Source: Brucella tritici
Lineage (GTDB): Bacteria > Pseudomonadota > Alphaproteobacteria > Rhizobiales > Rhizobiaceae
Assembly (NCBI RefSeq): GCF_902825325.1
Contig: NZ_CADEAR010000001.1
Span: 186,001 to 250,000 of the forward strand
Direction of reading: 5' to 3'
DNA: 64,000 bases
This document shows, in pieces, positions 29,405 through 38,523 of the stretch. Numbering within the stretch: position 1 is the first letter of the stretch; every line of letters begins with the position of its first letter. A program made the translations under genes and the position numbers. The notes beneath the pieces are model-generated. The model had not been told where the DNA came from and did not search any database. It saw nothing but the letters and a program-made list of their open reading frames with translations.

Positions 29405-30202
29405 TCACTGCCCTACATTGATGTGAACCGCAAGACTTTCCACCGTGCCGCCCAGACGAACCCCCGAAATCGGCGCTGCATCTCGGTAGTCGAGCCCGGT
29501 TGCAATCCGCACATAGCGATCATTCGGACAGACATTATTGGCGGCATCGAATCCGACCCATCCAAGACCGTCGATATGGGCTTCGGCCCAGGCATGGCTC
29601 GCGGTTTGTTCCTCCACGCCTTCCATCATCAGATATCCTGAGACATAACGCGCAGGAATGCCTATCAGCCGGACTGCTGAAAGGAATATATGCGTGTGAT
29701 CCTGACAAACGCCTTTCCCGGTTTCCAATGCGCTTTCGGCATCGGTTGAAACGCTCGTCGTTCCCGGCATATAGGCGACCGCCTTGTGGATGGTGTTCAT
29801 CAGATCGTGCATCAGGGCAAGCCGTTCCTGCCCGAGCGCGAGATCACCTGCCAGAGCCCTGACGCGTTCGCCAGGCGTGGTCAGCGGCGTCTCGCGCTCG
29901 AAAAGCCAGAGCGGAGCATAGCCATAGACAGGTCCCAATACGCCGACCCTGTCTTCCACATCGATACTGCCGCTGGCGGTTATGACAATCTCGCTGACAT
30001 TGCGGGCGTGCTGGACCAGATCAGTCTTGTTGCCGAAGCCGTCGACATAAGAAACCTCCGGCTCGCCACCTTCGATTTTCAGTTCCCAGTGCCTGACTAC
30101 CTGCCCCGGAACGGTTGGCGGACGCAGCCGCAACCTTTGCACCGCATAAGGAACCGGATGCTCATAGCGATAATGTGAAACGTGCCGGATGTTGAGCAGC
30201 AA
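29405..30202 (-). CDS. Transglutaminase-like cysteine protease family protein (COG1305)
   Basis: 265 residues. An N-terminal beta domain (LLNIRHVSHYRYEHPVPYAV) is followed by the transglutaminase core: catalytic Cys in ALETGKGVCQDHTHIF, His in TASHAWAEAHIDG and Asp in WVGFDAANNVCPNDRYVRIA, so the triad is complete. The start is TTG 30202 with TGAGGTC at good spacing on minus. It begins 9 bases after the alpha-E stop. In this context it may cleave or form amide bonds on a peptide built by the ATP-grasp partner; this role is inferred. Confidence 0.9.
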   Translation of the reverse strand: MLLNIRHVSHYRYEHPVPYAVQRLRLRPPTVPGQVVRHWELKIEGGEPEVSYVDGFGNKTDLVQHARNVSEIVITASGSIDVEDRVGVLGPVYGYAPLWLFERETPLTTPGERVRALAGDLALGQERLALMHDLMNTIHKAVAYMPGTTSVSTDAESALETGKGVCQDHTHIFLSAVRLIGIPARYVSGYLMMEGVEEQTASHAWAEAHIDGLGWVGFDAANNVCPNDRYVRIATGLDYRDAAPISGVRLGGTVESLAVHINVGQ

Positions 30203-30211
30203 GCGAAGACC

Positions 30212-31153
30212 TCAATAGAAATTATAGGTTTCAGCGATCTCGTTGCCGAGCCGGTTATTGCGGGTAATGAATTCGGTCAGGAATTCATGCAAGCCCACGT
30301 CGAAGATCGCGGATATGTCCTGATTTTGCAGGCTTGCATAGATTTCGTCCGCTGTCTCGTGGCAGGCAACACGATTGCCATAATCTTTCGACAGATAATC
30401 CAGATGTTCGGCGATGCTGCGATAGCAATAATGGAGTGAGCGCGGCATGCGGCCATTCAGGATCAGATAGTCCGCCACCTGCGCCGGACGGTAGTCACCG
30501 TCATAAACCCAGCGATAGGAACGATGTGCCGATACAGAGCGCAGGATCGATTCCCATTGATAATTGTCCAGCGTCGTACCGACATAGGAAATGGCAGGCA
30601 ACAGGACATAGTATTTCACATCGAGAATGCGGGCCGTGTTGTCGGCGCGCTCGATAAAAGTACCGAGGCTTGCAAAATCGAAGATTTCGTTGCGCAACAT
30701 CGTGCCATGGAAAGAGCCGCGAATGAGCGCAGTCTCGCGCTTGATCTGATCGAGAAGCTGCGGGAGATCACTTTCCTTCAACGGCCTGCACAACGATTTT
30801 TTGAGCGACATCCACGCTTCATTGACACTTTCCCACGCCTCGCGTGTCAGCGCCGTGCGCACCATGCGCGCATTGGAACGCGCGGTTTCAATGCAGGTCA
30901 TCACGCTTGACGGATTATCCGTATCGCGCAGCAGGAAATCCGCAACGTTGGCAGCGTTATAGACATCGTATTTAGCGGAAAAGCCCTGACTTGCACCCGC
31001 TGAAACCGCCACCGACGACCATTCCTCCGGTGCGTCAGACGTTTTCGTCAGTGCCATGCGAAGTCCCGCATCGACAAGGCGCGCCATGTTTTCGGCACGC
31101 TCTATATAGCGGAACATCCAGTAAAGTCCGTTTGCCGTACGGCCAAGAAGCAT
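30212..31153 (-). CDS. Alpha-E domain protein (COG2307)
   Basis: 313-residue mainly alpha-helical protein beginning MLLGRTANGLYWMFRYIERA, the standard start of this family, with conserved ERADNTARILDVKYYVLLP near residue 165 and helical repeats throughout. No catalytic residues are established for the family. It lies between the ATP-grasp gene (53 bases upstream) and the transglutaminase gene (9 bases downstream). Some organisms fuse alpha-E to the ATP-grasp protein, which suggests they form a complex. Confidence 0.92.
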   Translation of the reverse strand: MLLGRTANGLYWMFRYIERAENMARLVDAGLRMALTKTSDAPEEWSSVAVSAGASQGFSAKYDVYNAANVADFLLRDTDNPSSVMTCIETARSNARMVRTALTREAWESVNEAWMSLKKSLCRPLKESDLPQLLDQIKRETALIRGSFHGTMLRNEIFDFASLGTFIERADNTARILDVKYYVLLPAISYVGTTLDNYQWESILRSVSAHRSYRWVYDGDYRPAQVADYLILNGRMPRSLHYCYRSIAEHLDYLSKDYGNRVACHETADEIYASLQNQDISAIFDVGLHEFLTEFITRNNRLGNEIAETYNFY

Positions 31154-31206
31154 AAATCATTCCCCTTTTCGCGCCCTGATCTTGTCGTCAGTTGCAGCAC
31201 TTCAAT

Positions 31207-32619
31207 TCAATCGTCGAGCACCCACGTGTCCTTGGTTCCTCCGCCCTGGCTGGAATTCACGACAAGCGATCCCTCTTTCAATGCCACCCGTGTGAGCCCG
31301 CCGGGCGTTATGCGGATACGGTCGGAAACCAGAACAAAGGGGCGGAGATCGACATGGCGCGGCGCAAGCCCGCTCTCGGTGAAGATGGGCGTCGTTGACA
31401 GCGCAAGTGTGGGCTGCGCGATGTAATTGCGCGGCCTTGCCTTCAGTTTTTCCGCAAATGCATCGCGTTCGGCCTTCGTCGAGGCCGGTCCGACCAGCAT
31501 TCCATAGCCACCGGAGCCGTGTACCTCCTTGACGACAAGCTCGGCAAGATTGTCGAGCACATAAGCAAGGCTATCCGGTTCGGAACAACGCCAGGTCGGC
31601 ACGTTTTCGAGAATGGCCTTGCGGCCCGTATAGAACTCCACGATTTCCGGCATATAGGAATAGATCGCCTTGTCGTCGGCGATGCCGGTTCCGGGCGCAT
31701 TCGCGATCGTGATATTCCCTGCCCGGTAGACATCCATGATGCCGGCAACGCCAAGCGTCGAATCCGGCCTGAATGTCAGCGGGTCAAGAAACGCATCGTC
31801 CACACGCCGGTAGAGCACGTCGATAGCGCGATAACCTTGTGTGGTGCGCATAGCCACACGTCCGTCAACGACGCGCAGATCGCTTCCCTCGACCAGTTCG
31901 ACGCCCATCTGATCGGCAAGGAATGCGTGTTCGAAATAGGCGGAATTGTAAATGCCGGGCGTCAGCACCGCGACAGTCGGCACATCCTGCGTGCCGGGAG
32001 GCGCAACGCTTGCGAGCGACTGGCGCAGCAATTGCGGGTAATTCTCGACCGGGCGCACCTTGACGTTCTGGAACAGTTCGGGAAAGAGCTGCATCATCGT
32101 CTCGCGGTTTTCCAGCATATAGGAAACGCCGGACGGCGTACGGGCATTATCCTCCAGCACATAGAACTGGTTCTCAGCGGTGCGTACAATATCAACGCCG
32201 ATAATATGGGTGTAGACGTTGCCCGGAGGACGAAAACCGATCATTTCGGGCAAGAAGGCTTCATTCCTAAAAATCAGCTCTTTCGGAATGCGCCCTGCCC
32301 GGACGATCTCCTGTCGGTGATAAATGTCATCGAGGAAGGCATTGAGCGCCATGACGCGCTGTTCAATGCCCTGCGACAGGCGCCGCCATTCCTGCCCGGA
32401 AATGATGCGTGGGATGATATCAAAGGGGATGAGGCGCTCGCCCGCCTCCTGATCGCCATAGACAGCAAAAGTGATACCCGTCTTGCGGAAGACGCTTTCG
32501 GCGTCATCGCTTTTCTGTAGAAGTTTGTGCGGATCCTGTTGGTCGAGCCACTGCTTGAGAAATTCGTAAGGCTGGCGGACATTCCCGCCATGGTTGAGCA
32601 TCTCGTCAAATGGCTTCAC
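31207..32619 (-). CDS. Circularly permuted ATP-grasp protein (COG2308)
   Basis: 470-residue predicted amide-bond ligase. Family features: TFAVYGDQEAGERLIPFDII near residue 53, HIIGVDIVRTAENQFYVLED and NARTPSGVSYMLENRETMMQ near 140-170, VLTPGIYNSAYFEHAFLADQ near 220, and the nucleotide-binding glycine-rich EVHGSGGYGMLVGP near 368. The start is GTG 32619 with AGGGGA upstream on minus. It is the first gene of the Anbu operon. The ATP-grasp fold implies ATP-dependent carboxylate-amine ligation, but the product is unknown. Confidence 0.92.
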   Translation of the reverse strand: MKPFDEMLNHGGNVRQPYEFLKQWLDQQDPHKLLQKSDDAESVFRKTGITFAVYGDQEAGERLIPFDIIPRIISGQEWRRLSQGIEQRVMALNAFLDDIYHRQEIVRAGRIPKELIFRNEAFLPEMIGFRPPGNVYTHIIGVDIVRTAENQFYVLEDNARTPSGVSYMLENRETMMQLFPELFQNVKVRPVENYPQLLRQSLASVAPPGTQDVPTVAVLTPGIYNSAYFEHAFLADQMGVELVEGSDLRVVDGRVAMRTTQGYRAIDVLYRRVDDAFLDPLTFRPDSTLGVAGIMDVYRAGNITIANAPGTGIADDKAIYSYMPEIVEFYTGRKAILENVPTWRCSEPDSLAYVLDNLAELVVKEVHGSGGYGMLVGPASTKAERDAFAEKLKARPRNYIAQPTLALSTTPIFTESGLAPRHVDLRPFVLVSDRIRITPGGLTRVALKEGSLVVNSSQGGGTKDTWVLDD

Positions 32620-32775
32620 TTAATTCCCCTTCTTTTCCTTATTATTCAGTCCGGAATTAGGGAAAAGCAAGCACGGAAATCATGCAAAAGCGCAAAGCTG
32701 GGTTGCGCAGTTTCTTCGTGACAGATGATCTCAGGCGCGCTCTAATTCATCCGCCAATGCAATTTCGATGATGGT

Positions 32776-33297
32776 TCAGCCTGGCCGGTGGGCCTTTACG
32801 ACTGTCGGATCGGTATCGATGCGCCCGGCCCCGATCAGGTCAAGACAATAAGGCACCGCTGGAAAAATCGCCTGCAAGGTCATGGCAATCGAAGCAGGTT
32901 TGCCGGGAAGATTGAGGATGAAGCTCTTGCCGCGGCTGCCCGCCGTCTGGCGTGACAGAATGGCGGTCGGAGTCTGCTCAAGACTGACGCGGCGCATCAG
33001 TTCACCGAAGCCGGGCAGTTCCTTATGCAGAACCGCCTGCATGGCTTCCGGTGTTTCATCGCGCGGGCTCGGCCCTGTGCCGCCTGTTGTCAGGATCAGG
33101 TCGCAAGCTGCCTTGTCGCAAAGACCGATAAGCGTATCGCGCACCGATTCCATGCCATCGGGAATAACGCGACGAATGGTTTCGTAAGGCGTAACGACAG
33201 CGCCTTTTATCCATGCTTCCATAGCCGGGCCGCTCAGGTCTTCGTATTCCCCGCGACTTGCACGGTCGGAAACAGTCACGAAACCGATCTTTACCAT
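32776..33297 (-). CDS. mog: Molybdopterin adenylyltransferase
   Basis: 173-residue MogA/MoaB-fold enzyme that adenylates molybdopterin before molybdenum insertion in cofactor synthesis. Motifs: GFVTVSDRASRGEYEDLSGP at the N-terminus and the MPT-binding LTTGGTGPSPRDETPEAM near residue 70, then LPGKPASIAMTLQAIFPAVP. ATG 33297 is preferred over a GTG one codon earlier. It stands alone, with 156 bases to the ATP-grasp gene, and no other moa/moe gene is in the window. Confidence 0.93.
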   Translation of the reverse strand: MVKIGFVTVSDRASRGEYEDLSGPAMEAWIKGAVVTPYETIRRVIPDGMESVRDTLIGLCDKAACDLILTTGGTGPSPRDETPEAMQAVLHKELPGFGELMRRVSLEQTPTAILSRQTAGSRGKSFILNLPGKPASIAMTLQAIFPAVPYCLDLIGAGRIDTDPTVVKAHRPG

Positions 33298-33394
33298 CAC
33301 ACTCTCACAGTAAGTTTTTGGATTTCAGCAGACTTCGGGCGATCTTATAGGCGTTCGCCGGTATGATGTGAAGGTTTGTACACCGCAAATGAAA

Positions 33395-33414
33395 ACGCCG
33401 CCCGAAGGCGGCGT
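33395..33414 (-). terminator. Terminator of the amino-acid ABC operon
   Basis: A perfect 8-bp stem ACGCCGCC-CGAA-GGCGGCGT, followed on minus by TTTTCATTTG. It lies 24 bases past the binding-protein stop. Confidence 0.88.
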
Positions 33415-33438
33415 CTTGCTTATGATGTAACCCGAAAA

Positions 33439-34290
33439 TTACGGCGTAACGTCGAAACCGAACCACTTTTCCGACAGACGCTTGATCGTGCCGTCAGCCT
33501 TTGCGGCTTCAATGGCTTCGTCGAACATCTTCTTCAGTTCGGTATCGTCCTTGCGCAGACCGACAGCAACGCCACGACCCAGAATACCGCCCTTGAAGAA
33601 CGGACCGGTCATGACGATGTCTTCATTGCCCGGCTTCTTGGCAGCGTCCGTGAGGTAAGCGAGCGAAGCCACGATGAGGTCAACACGACCGGCCTTCAGG
33701 TCGAGATCGTGCTGTTCCGTGGTCTTGTATTCGCGGATGTCGATGTTGTCCTTGAAGTACTTGTCGAGGAGGGTCAGGCCAAGCGAAGCGGTCTGGACGC
33801 CAACGGTACGCCCCTTGATTTCAGCCGAAACTTCGTCAATCGCCTTCTGCGCAGCCGCTTCATCCTTGGCGAGATAAAGGGTCTCGCCGGTGTGCGGCAG
33901 CTTGGCGTAAGGGCTGTCCTTCAGTGTTGCGAAAGTCTGCGGCGTCAGGCCGTAGGAAATCGAGAAGCTGATGGTTTCTTCACGCTTCGGCGTTGCGGTA
34001 AGACCAGCCATGATCGCATCGAACTTGCCAGCGTTGAGCGCCGGAATGATGCTGTCGAAAGGCTGGGCGACCATCGTGCACTCGACCTTCATGCGAGCGC
34101 AGAGATCCTTGTAGAGATCAACTTCATAGCCATCCAACGAGCCATCGGGCTTGGTGAAGTTGTACGGGCGGAATGCGCCTTCCGTGGCGATGGTGATCTT
34201 CGTCCACTTCTTTTCCTCGGCATGGGCCGAGACGCTCGTCAGTGCGAGAGCGGAAATGAACACGGCTTTGAAAAGTCCGATGGTCTTCAT
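33439..34290 (-). CDS. Amino-acid ABC transporter periplasmic binding protein
   Basis: Family 3 solute-binding protein of 283 residues, Lys/Arg/ornithine or opine type. The signal peptide is MKTIGLFKAVFISALALTSV with cleavage near AHA-EEKKW. The mature start ITIATEGAFRPYNFTKPDGS and GYEVDLYKDLCARMKVECTM are canonical. ATG 34290 was chosen because it starts the signal peptide; the longer frame is not protein-like. It is the last gene of the operon headed by the M20 amidohydrolase. Ligand specificity is not certain. Confidence 0.93.
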   Translation of the reverse strand: MKTIGLFKAVFISALALTSVSAHAEEKKWTKITIATEGAFRPYNFTKPDGSLDGYEVDLYKDLCARMKVECTMVAQPFDSIIPALNAGKFDAIMAGLTATPKREETISFSISYGLTPQTFATLKDSPYAKLPHTGETLYLAKDEAAAQKAIDEVSAEIKGRTVGVQTASLGLTLLDKYFKDNIDIREYKTTEQHDLDLKAGRVDLIVASLAYLTDAAKKPGNEDIVMTGPFFKGGILGRGVAVGLRKDDTELKKMFDEAIEAAKADGTIKRLSEKWFGFDVTP

Positions 34291-34351
34291 TGCAGTTATC
34301 CTGTTGCGGTTGTTTCTGTCCGGCTGTCGCCGGAACACAGAATTTCGATGA

Positions 34352-35146
34352 TTAAGCAGCGTTCTCGTGGCTGATGAATTTGCGGAAACGTTCGGATTTC
34401 GAGTTGCCGAACACATCTTCCGGCGCGCCGTCTTCTTCCACCAGTCCCTGATGGAAAAATACCACGCGGTTGGAAACGTCGCGCGCGAAGCCCATTTCGT
34501 GGGTCACGACCAGCATGGTGCGGCCTTCTTCCGCCAGGCTGCGCATGACGCGCAGCACTTCGCCGACCAACTCCGGGTCGAGCGCCGAGGTCGGCTCGTC
34601 AAACAGCATGACTTTCGGCTTCATCGCCAGCCCGCGGGCAATCGCTGCGCGCTGTTGCTGTCCGCCCGAAAGATGAGCCGGATAGAAATCACGCTTGTCG
34701 GCAATACCGACCTTCGCCAGCAAGGCTTCCGCCTCGGCGATGCATTCTGCACGCGGACGTCCTTGCACGTAGATCGGTGCTTCGATGATGTTTTCCAGAA
34801 TGGTTTTGTGGGACCACAGATTGAAGCTCTGGAACACCATGCCGAGTTCCGAACGAATGCGCGAAACCTGCTTCTTGTCCGTCGGGTAGGCTTCACCCTT
34901 CGAATTTTTCGCCATGCGGATGGTCTCACCAGAAACCGTCACAGTGCCCGACGTGGGAATTTCCAGAAGATTGATGCAGCGCAGGAAGGTCGACTTGCCC
35001 GAACCGGACGAACCGAGGATCGAAATGACCTCGCCTTCACGTGCTTCGAGTGAAATGCCTTTCAGCACTTCATTGGCACCGAAGCTCTTGCGCAGGTTTT
35101 CTACTTTCAGCGCCACCGGTGCATTGGGGGAAACGATTTTGCTCAC
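34352..35146 (-). CDS. Polar amino-acid ABC transporter ATPase (HisP/GlnQ type)
   Basis: 264-residue ATPase with Walker [10 protein letters not shown], signature [15 protein letters not shown], Walker [16 protein letters not shown] and switch [18 protein letters not shown]. It is slightly longer than most HisP proteins through an insert around [20 protein letters not shown], which is typical of opine and Arg/Lys transporter ATPases. It overlaps the upstream permease by 4 bases. Confidence 0.94.
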   Translation of the reverse strand: MSKIVSPNAPVALKVENLRKSFGANEVLKGISLEAREGEVISILGSSGSGKSTFLRCINLLEIPTSGTVTVSGETIRMAKNSKGEAYPTDKKQVSRIRSELGMVFQSFNLWSHKTILENIIEAPIYVQGRPRAECIAEAEALLAKVGIADKRDFYPAHLSGGQQQRAAIARGLAMKPKVMLFDEPTSALDPELVGEVLRVMRSLAEEGRTMLVVTHEMGFARDVSNRVVFFHQGLVEEDGAPEDVFGNSKSERFRKFISHENAA

Positions 35147-35862
35147 GATGTTTGTCCTTCGGAGGAAAGCTTGACGACCGGCTGGCGCAGATAAGGGGTC
35201 AGCTTATATTCTGCAAACATCAGCGCACGCGTCAGAACGAAGTTGATGGCGAGGTAGATCGCACCGGCGATCACGAAGATTTCTATGGCTCGATAGCTCT
35301 CGGCGATCAGCTTTGCTGCGATGCCGGTCACTTCCATAAGCGTGATGATCGATGCAAGAGAGGTTGCCTTGATCATCGATATCATCTCATTGCCGTAGCC
35401 CGGCAGCGCCTGACGGATCGCCAGCGGCATGACAATGCGCCGGAAGCAAGTAAAGGACGACATGCCACAGGCTTTAGCAGCTTCGATCTGGCCGTGCGGC
35501 ACCGACAACAGGCCACCACGGATGATTTCGCTCGCATAGGCCGCATTGTTCAGTGTCAGCGCGATGATTGCACACCAGTAAGGTTCACGCAAAACCGGCC
35601 ACAGGAACGAGTAGCGGATGGCCGGAAACTGGCTGAGACCGTAATAGATGATGAATATCTGCACCAGAAGCGGTGTTCCGCGGAACACGAAGACGTAAAT
35701 GCGCGCAATCCAGTCCAGCACCTTGACGCCCGACAGTCGCATCATGGCAAAAAGCAAGGCCAGTATGGCGCCAAATACGATGGAGCTTACCGCAAGCTTT
35801 AGAGTCAGCGGAACCCCGCCCAGCATCTGGAAGAATGCATCGGAATAGAATTCAAGGTTCAT
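35143..35862 (-). CDS. Polar amino-acid ABC permease (HisM type)
   Basis: 239 residues with about five hydrophobic segments. The ATPase-contact loop is [20 protein letters not shown], then [23 protein letters not shown] 35862 overlaps the upstream permease stop by 4 bases; nearly 100 further codons of open frame upstream are shadow sequence inside that gene. Confidence 0.94.
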   Translation of the reverse strand: MNLEFYSDAFFQMLGGVPLTLKLAVSSIVFGAILALLFAMMRLSGVKVLDWIARIYVFVFRGTPLLVQIFIIYYGLSQFPAIRYSFLWPVLREPYWCAIIALTLNNAAYASEIIRGGLLSVPHGQIEAAKACGMSSFTCFRRIVMPLAIRQALPGYGNEMISMIKATSLASIITLMEVTGIAAKLIAESYRAIEIFVIAGAIYLAINFVLTRALMFAEYKLTPYLRQPVVKLSSEGQTS

Positions 35863-36581
35863 TTTGCCCTCCTGACGCCGCGTGAGAAGTGGCGCTCGGC
35901 CATCTGCAGAAGTCCACCGGAAACCGACGAAATCAGCAGATAGAGCGCACCGGCAATGAGGAAGAAGTTGAAGGGCAGACCCGTCGAGCCCGCTCCGATT
36001 TGGGCTTGACGGAGAAGCTCGACCACACCGGCAACAGATACCAGAGCGGATTCCTTGAGCGAAACCTGCCAGACATTGCCGAGGCCCGGCAGAGCATGCC
36101 GCAGAGCAAGTGGCGCGATGATGCGGCGAAATTTCAACATCTGGCCCATACCGCAAGCGGTCGCGGCCTCGATCTCTCCTTTGGAGACAGCCCGGAATGC
36201 GCCTCGGAACACTTCCGTGTGGTGCGCACCGCAGGAAATGGCGATTGCCAGGACGCCTGCCAGGAAACTAGGAAAACCGATAAAGCCTTCCGCACCGAAA
36301 TATTTACCGAGGGCAGTCACTGCCGCACTACCACCGAAATAGAACAGATAGATGACGAGAAGGTCTGGAATACCGCGAATGATCGTGGTGTAGCCGTCAG
36401 CGACAGCGCGAAGCGTGCGACCGCCGGAAATCTTCGCCCAGGCGGCGAAAACGCCAATGGCGGCGCCGAGAAGGAAGCCCAGAACGGCGAGCGCCACACT
36501 CACCAGTGCACCCATCATCAGCACATAGCCCCAGCCGTCCGGCCCGAAGCTCAAAATATCGAGAAAGCCCATCTGCTTCAT
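35859..36581 (-). CDS. Polar amino-acid ABC permease (HisQ type)
   Basis: 240 residues with hydrophobic segments from about residue 18. The EAA-type loop IEAATACGMGQMLKFRRIIA is followed by PLALRHALPGLGNVWQVSLK. It is the partner of the HisM-type permease. It starts 73 bases after the M20 amidohydrolase stop. The two permeases, ATPase and binding protein form a complete importer. Confidence 0.94.
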   Translation of the reverse strand: MKQMGFLDILSFGPDGWGYVLMMGALVSVALAVLGFLLGAAIGVFAAWAKISGGRTLRAVADGYTTIIRGIPDLLVIYLFYFGGSAAVTALGKYFGAEGFIGFPSFLAGVLAIAISCGAHHTEVFRGAFRAVSKGEIEAATACGMGQMLKFRRIIAPLALRHALPGLGNVWQVSLKESALVSVAGVVELLRQAQIGAGSTGLPFNFFLIAGALYLLISSVSGGLLQMAERHFSRGVRRAK

Positions 36582-36654
36582 GATGCGTCAGGCCCTGTTG
36601 GAATTGGGGGATTGAATGTCATTTCAATTTTCGAAATCTGCTTGCCCGACCACA

Positions 36655-38076
36655 TCATTTTGCGGTTTCGGGCAGAGCGGGTTGAACGCTGTCCGGAATC
36701 GGATTGACGAAAACGGTTCCGTTGAGCCGTTTTTCATGATCCTGCTTTGCTTTCTCGATCTGTCCCGGATTACGGAACAATTCGATGGCTGTGCTACCCA
36801 TGATCTTGGCAGCATGGGCCATCCCCTTATGCGCTGCCGGCAGCTTGCCCTGTGCCACCATTTGCCACGAATGAAGCGGCGTGCCGATTGCGCAGGTCGC
36901 GCCACGCATTTGCACGGTAGGAACAACCCAGCTCACGCTTCCGACATCGGTGGAACCGACAAGGGTGTTATCGCCTTTATAAGGCGTATAGATATCTTCG
37001 CAAAGTGCCAGACCTTCTTTGGACTCCACGCCGAAGCGACGGAACGCATCGGAAATGTCTTCCTTGGAAAGCGTCCTCTGGAAGCGGCTTGCGGTTTCGC
37101 GGTCCTGCTCGTCAAAGTCCGGAGGCCCGAGACGTTCGAGCTGCAGATGCATCATCTGTTCCAACGGCGTGTTGCCGATCAGGTCGGCATCCCCGCTGAC
37201 GATTTCGCTGCGGACCGTCGTTTCAGTCATCAGCGCAGCGCCTTCAGCGATCTTCTTGACACGCTCCAGAAGGGTCTGCATTTCCGGCAGGCTGCGCGCC
37301 CGGACGAGATAACGCACCGTTGCCTTGGCCTGCACCACATTCGGCGCAAAACCACCCGTATCGGTCACGGCGTAATGAATGCGCGCCGTGGATGGCATAT
37401 GCTCGCGCATATAGTTCACGCCGACATTCATGAGTTCGACCGCGTCCAGCGCACTGCGCCCCAGATGCGGCGCCGACGAAGCGTGAGCCGCGCGACCGCT
37501 GAAGTGGAAATTGATTTCGTTGCAGGCGAGCGAAACCGGATCGTTGACGCCCGCAAACGGTGCCGGGTGCCAGCAGAAGGCAATGTCCACATCGTCGAAC
37601 AGCCCTTCGCGGACCATGAAACCCTTGGCCGAACCGCCCTCTTCCGCCGGGCAACCATAATAGCGCACGCGGCCCTTGATACCCTGTGCGGCAAGATAAT
37701 CCTTCACTGCCGCGGCAGCGAGCAGAGAACCTGCTCCCAACAGGTTGTGGCCGCAACCATGTCCGTGACCACCTGCCTCGATCGGTTGTTCCTCAACCAG
37801 TCCTGATATCTGGCTCAGACCCGGCAATGCATCGAATTCACCAAGAATGGCGATGACCGGTCCTTCGTCGCCAGCCTCGCCCATCACAGCCGTTGGCAGG
37901 CCTGCAATGCCGCGTTCGACGCGAAACCCTTCGGTTTCCAGCATAGCCGCATGGGCATCGCTCGATTTGTATTCTTCGTAGTTTGTTTCAGGATTATCCC
38001 AAACCGTATCGCTCAGTTCGAAATATGCGGCGCTCTTGGCGTCGACGATATCCCAGATATCGTGATGGTTTTTCAA
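36655..38076 (-). CDS. M20-family amidohydrolase (AbgB-like)
   Basis: Metal-dependent amidohydrolase of about 473 residues. Motifs: ILGEFDALPGLSQ, the metal-binding GGHGHGCGHNLLGAG, and YGCPAEEGGSAKGFMVREG with the catalytic Glu pair. It resembles the B subunit of p-aminobenzoyl-glutamate hydrolase and related N-acyl amino-acid hydrolases. The start is uncertain: TTG 38076 after GATGGAG gives MKNHHDIWDIVDAKSAAYFE, close to family N-termini, while the open frame runs to 38214. Located directly upstream of an amino-acid importer, it probably releases the amino acid from an imported conjugate; the substrate is not proven. Confidence 0.87.
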   Translation of the reverse strand: MKNHHDIWDIVDAKSAAYFELSDTVWDNPETNYEEYKSSDAHAAMLETEGFRVERGIAGLPTAVMGEAGDEGPVIAILGEFDALPGLSQISGLVEEQPIEAGGHGHGCGHNLLGAGSLLAAAAVKDYLAAQGIKGRVRYYGCPAEEGGSAKGFMVREGLFDDVDIAFCWHPAPFAGVNDPVSLACNEINFHFSGRAAHASSAPHLGRSALDAVELMNVGVNYMREHMPSTARIHYAVTDTGGFAPNVVQAKATVRYLVRARSLPEMQTLLERVKKIAEGAALMTETTVRSEIVSGDADLIGNTPLEQMMHLQLERLGPPDFDEQDRETASRFQRTLSKEDISDAFRRFGVESKEGLALCEDIYTPYKGDNTLVGSTDVGSVSWVVPTVQMRGATCAIGTPLHSWQMVAQGKLPAAHKGMAHAAKIMGSTAIELFRNPGQIEKAKQDHEKRLNGTVFVNPIPDSVQPALPETAK

Positions 38077-38523
38077 CTCGGCTCCATCGCTTATTATACC
38101 GCCGTCATACGGGATGAAGGCGGGCATCAGGACGTCCGGCAACGAACCTGCCGAAAACTTCCTCAGACTGCTATTTTTGATGATGCTGATAGAACTCGGG
38201 CCCTGCTCTCGCAAGGGCAGATCGGAGAGTTGACGCAGAATTGCTTATTTTCAGGCGATTTTCTGCCCTCAATTTGCTGTTTCGCTTCAATTCGTCCGAT
38301 TGAGTTGGCTTCTGGCCTCCCACACGCCTCAATATTCCTCGCACCTGTACCCAGCAGTACCCGAGACGAATGGCGAGGAGTAGCCGTGATATTGGTCAAA
38401 ATTGTCGGATGTTTTTCCAATATGAAAGGTTCTGCCTGACAAATTGCCAACAAGTTCGTGGAGCAGCGCGGTTACCGTCTCCGTTGCACTTGAGTGCCCG
38501 TGCGCGACACGATAGTTCGTTGA
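38077..38523. other. Divergent intergenic region (M20 operon / GNAT)
   Basis: About 447 bases without a supported gene; the first 138 would be coding only if the amidohydrolase used its earliest possible start. It should contain promoters for the minus operon and for the plus GNAT gene. No clear operator-like symmetry was noticed. Confidence 0.45.

Noticed and set aside
31519-32520. 333-codon open frame on plus opposite the ATP-grasp gene
   Set aside because: The ATP-grasp protein on minus is clearly conserved; the plus frame has no recognisable domain.
38215-38523. Possible small genes between the M20 hydrolase and GNAT
   Set aside because: Open frames on both strands overlap each other and lack ribosome sites.
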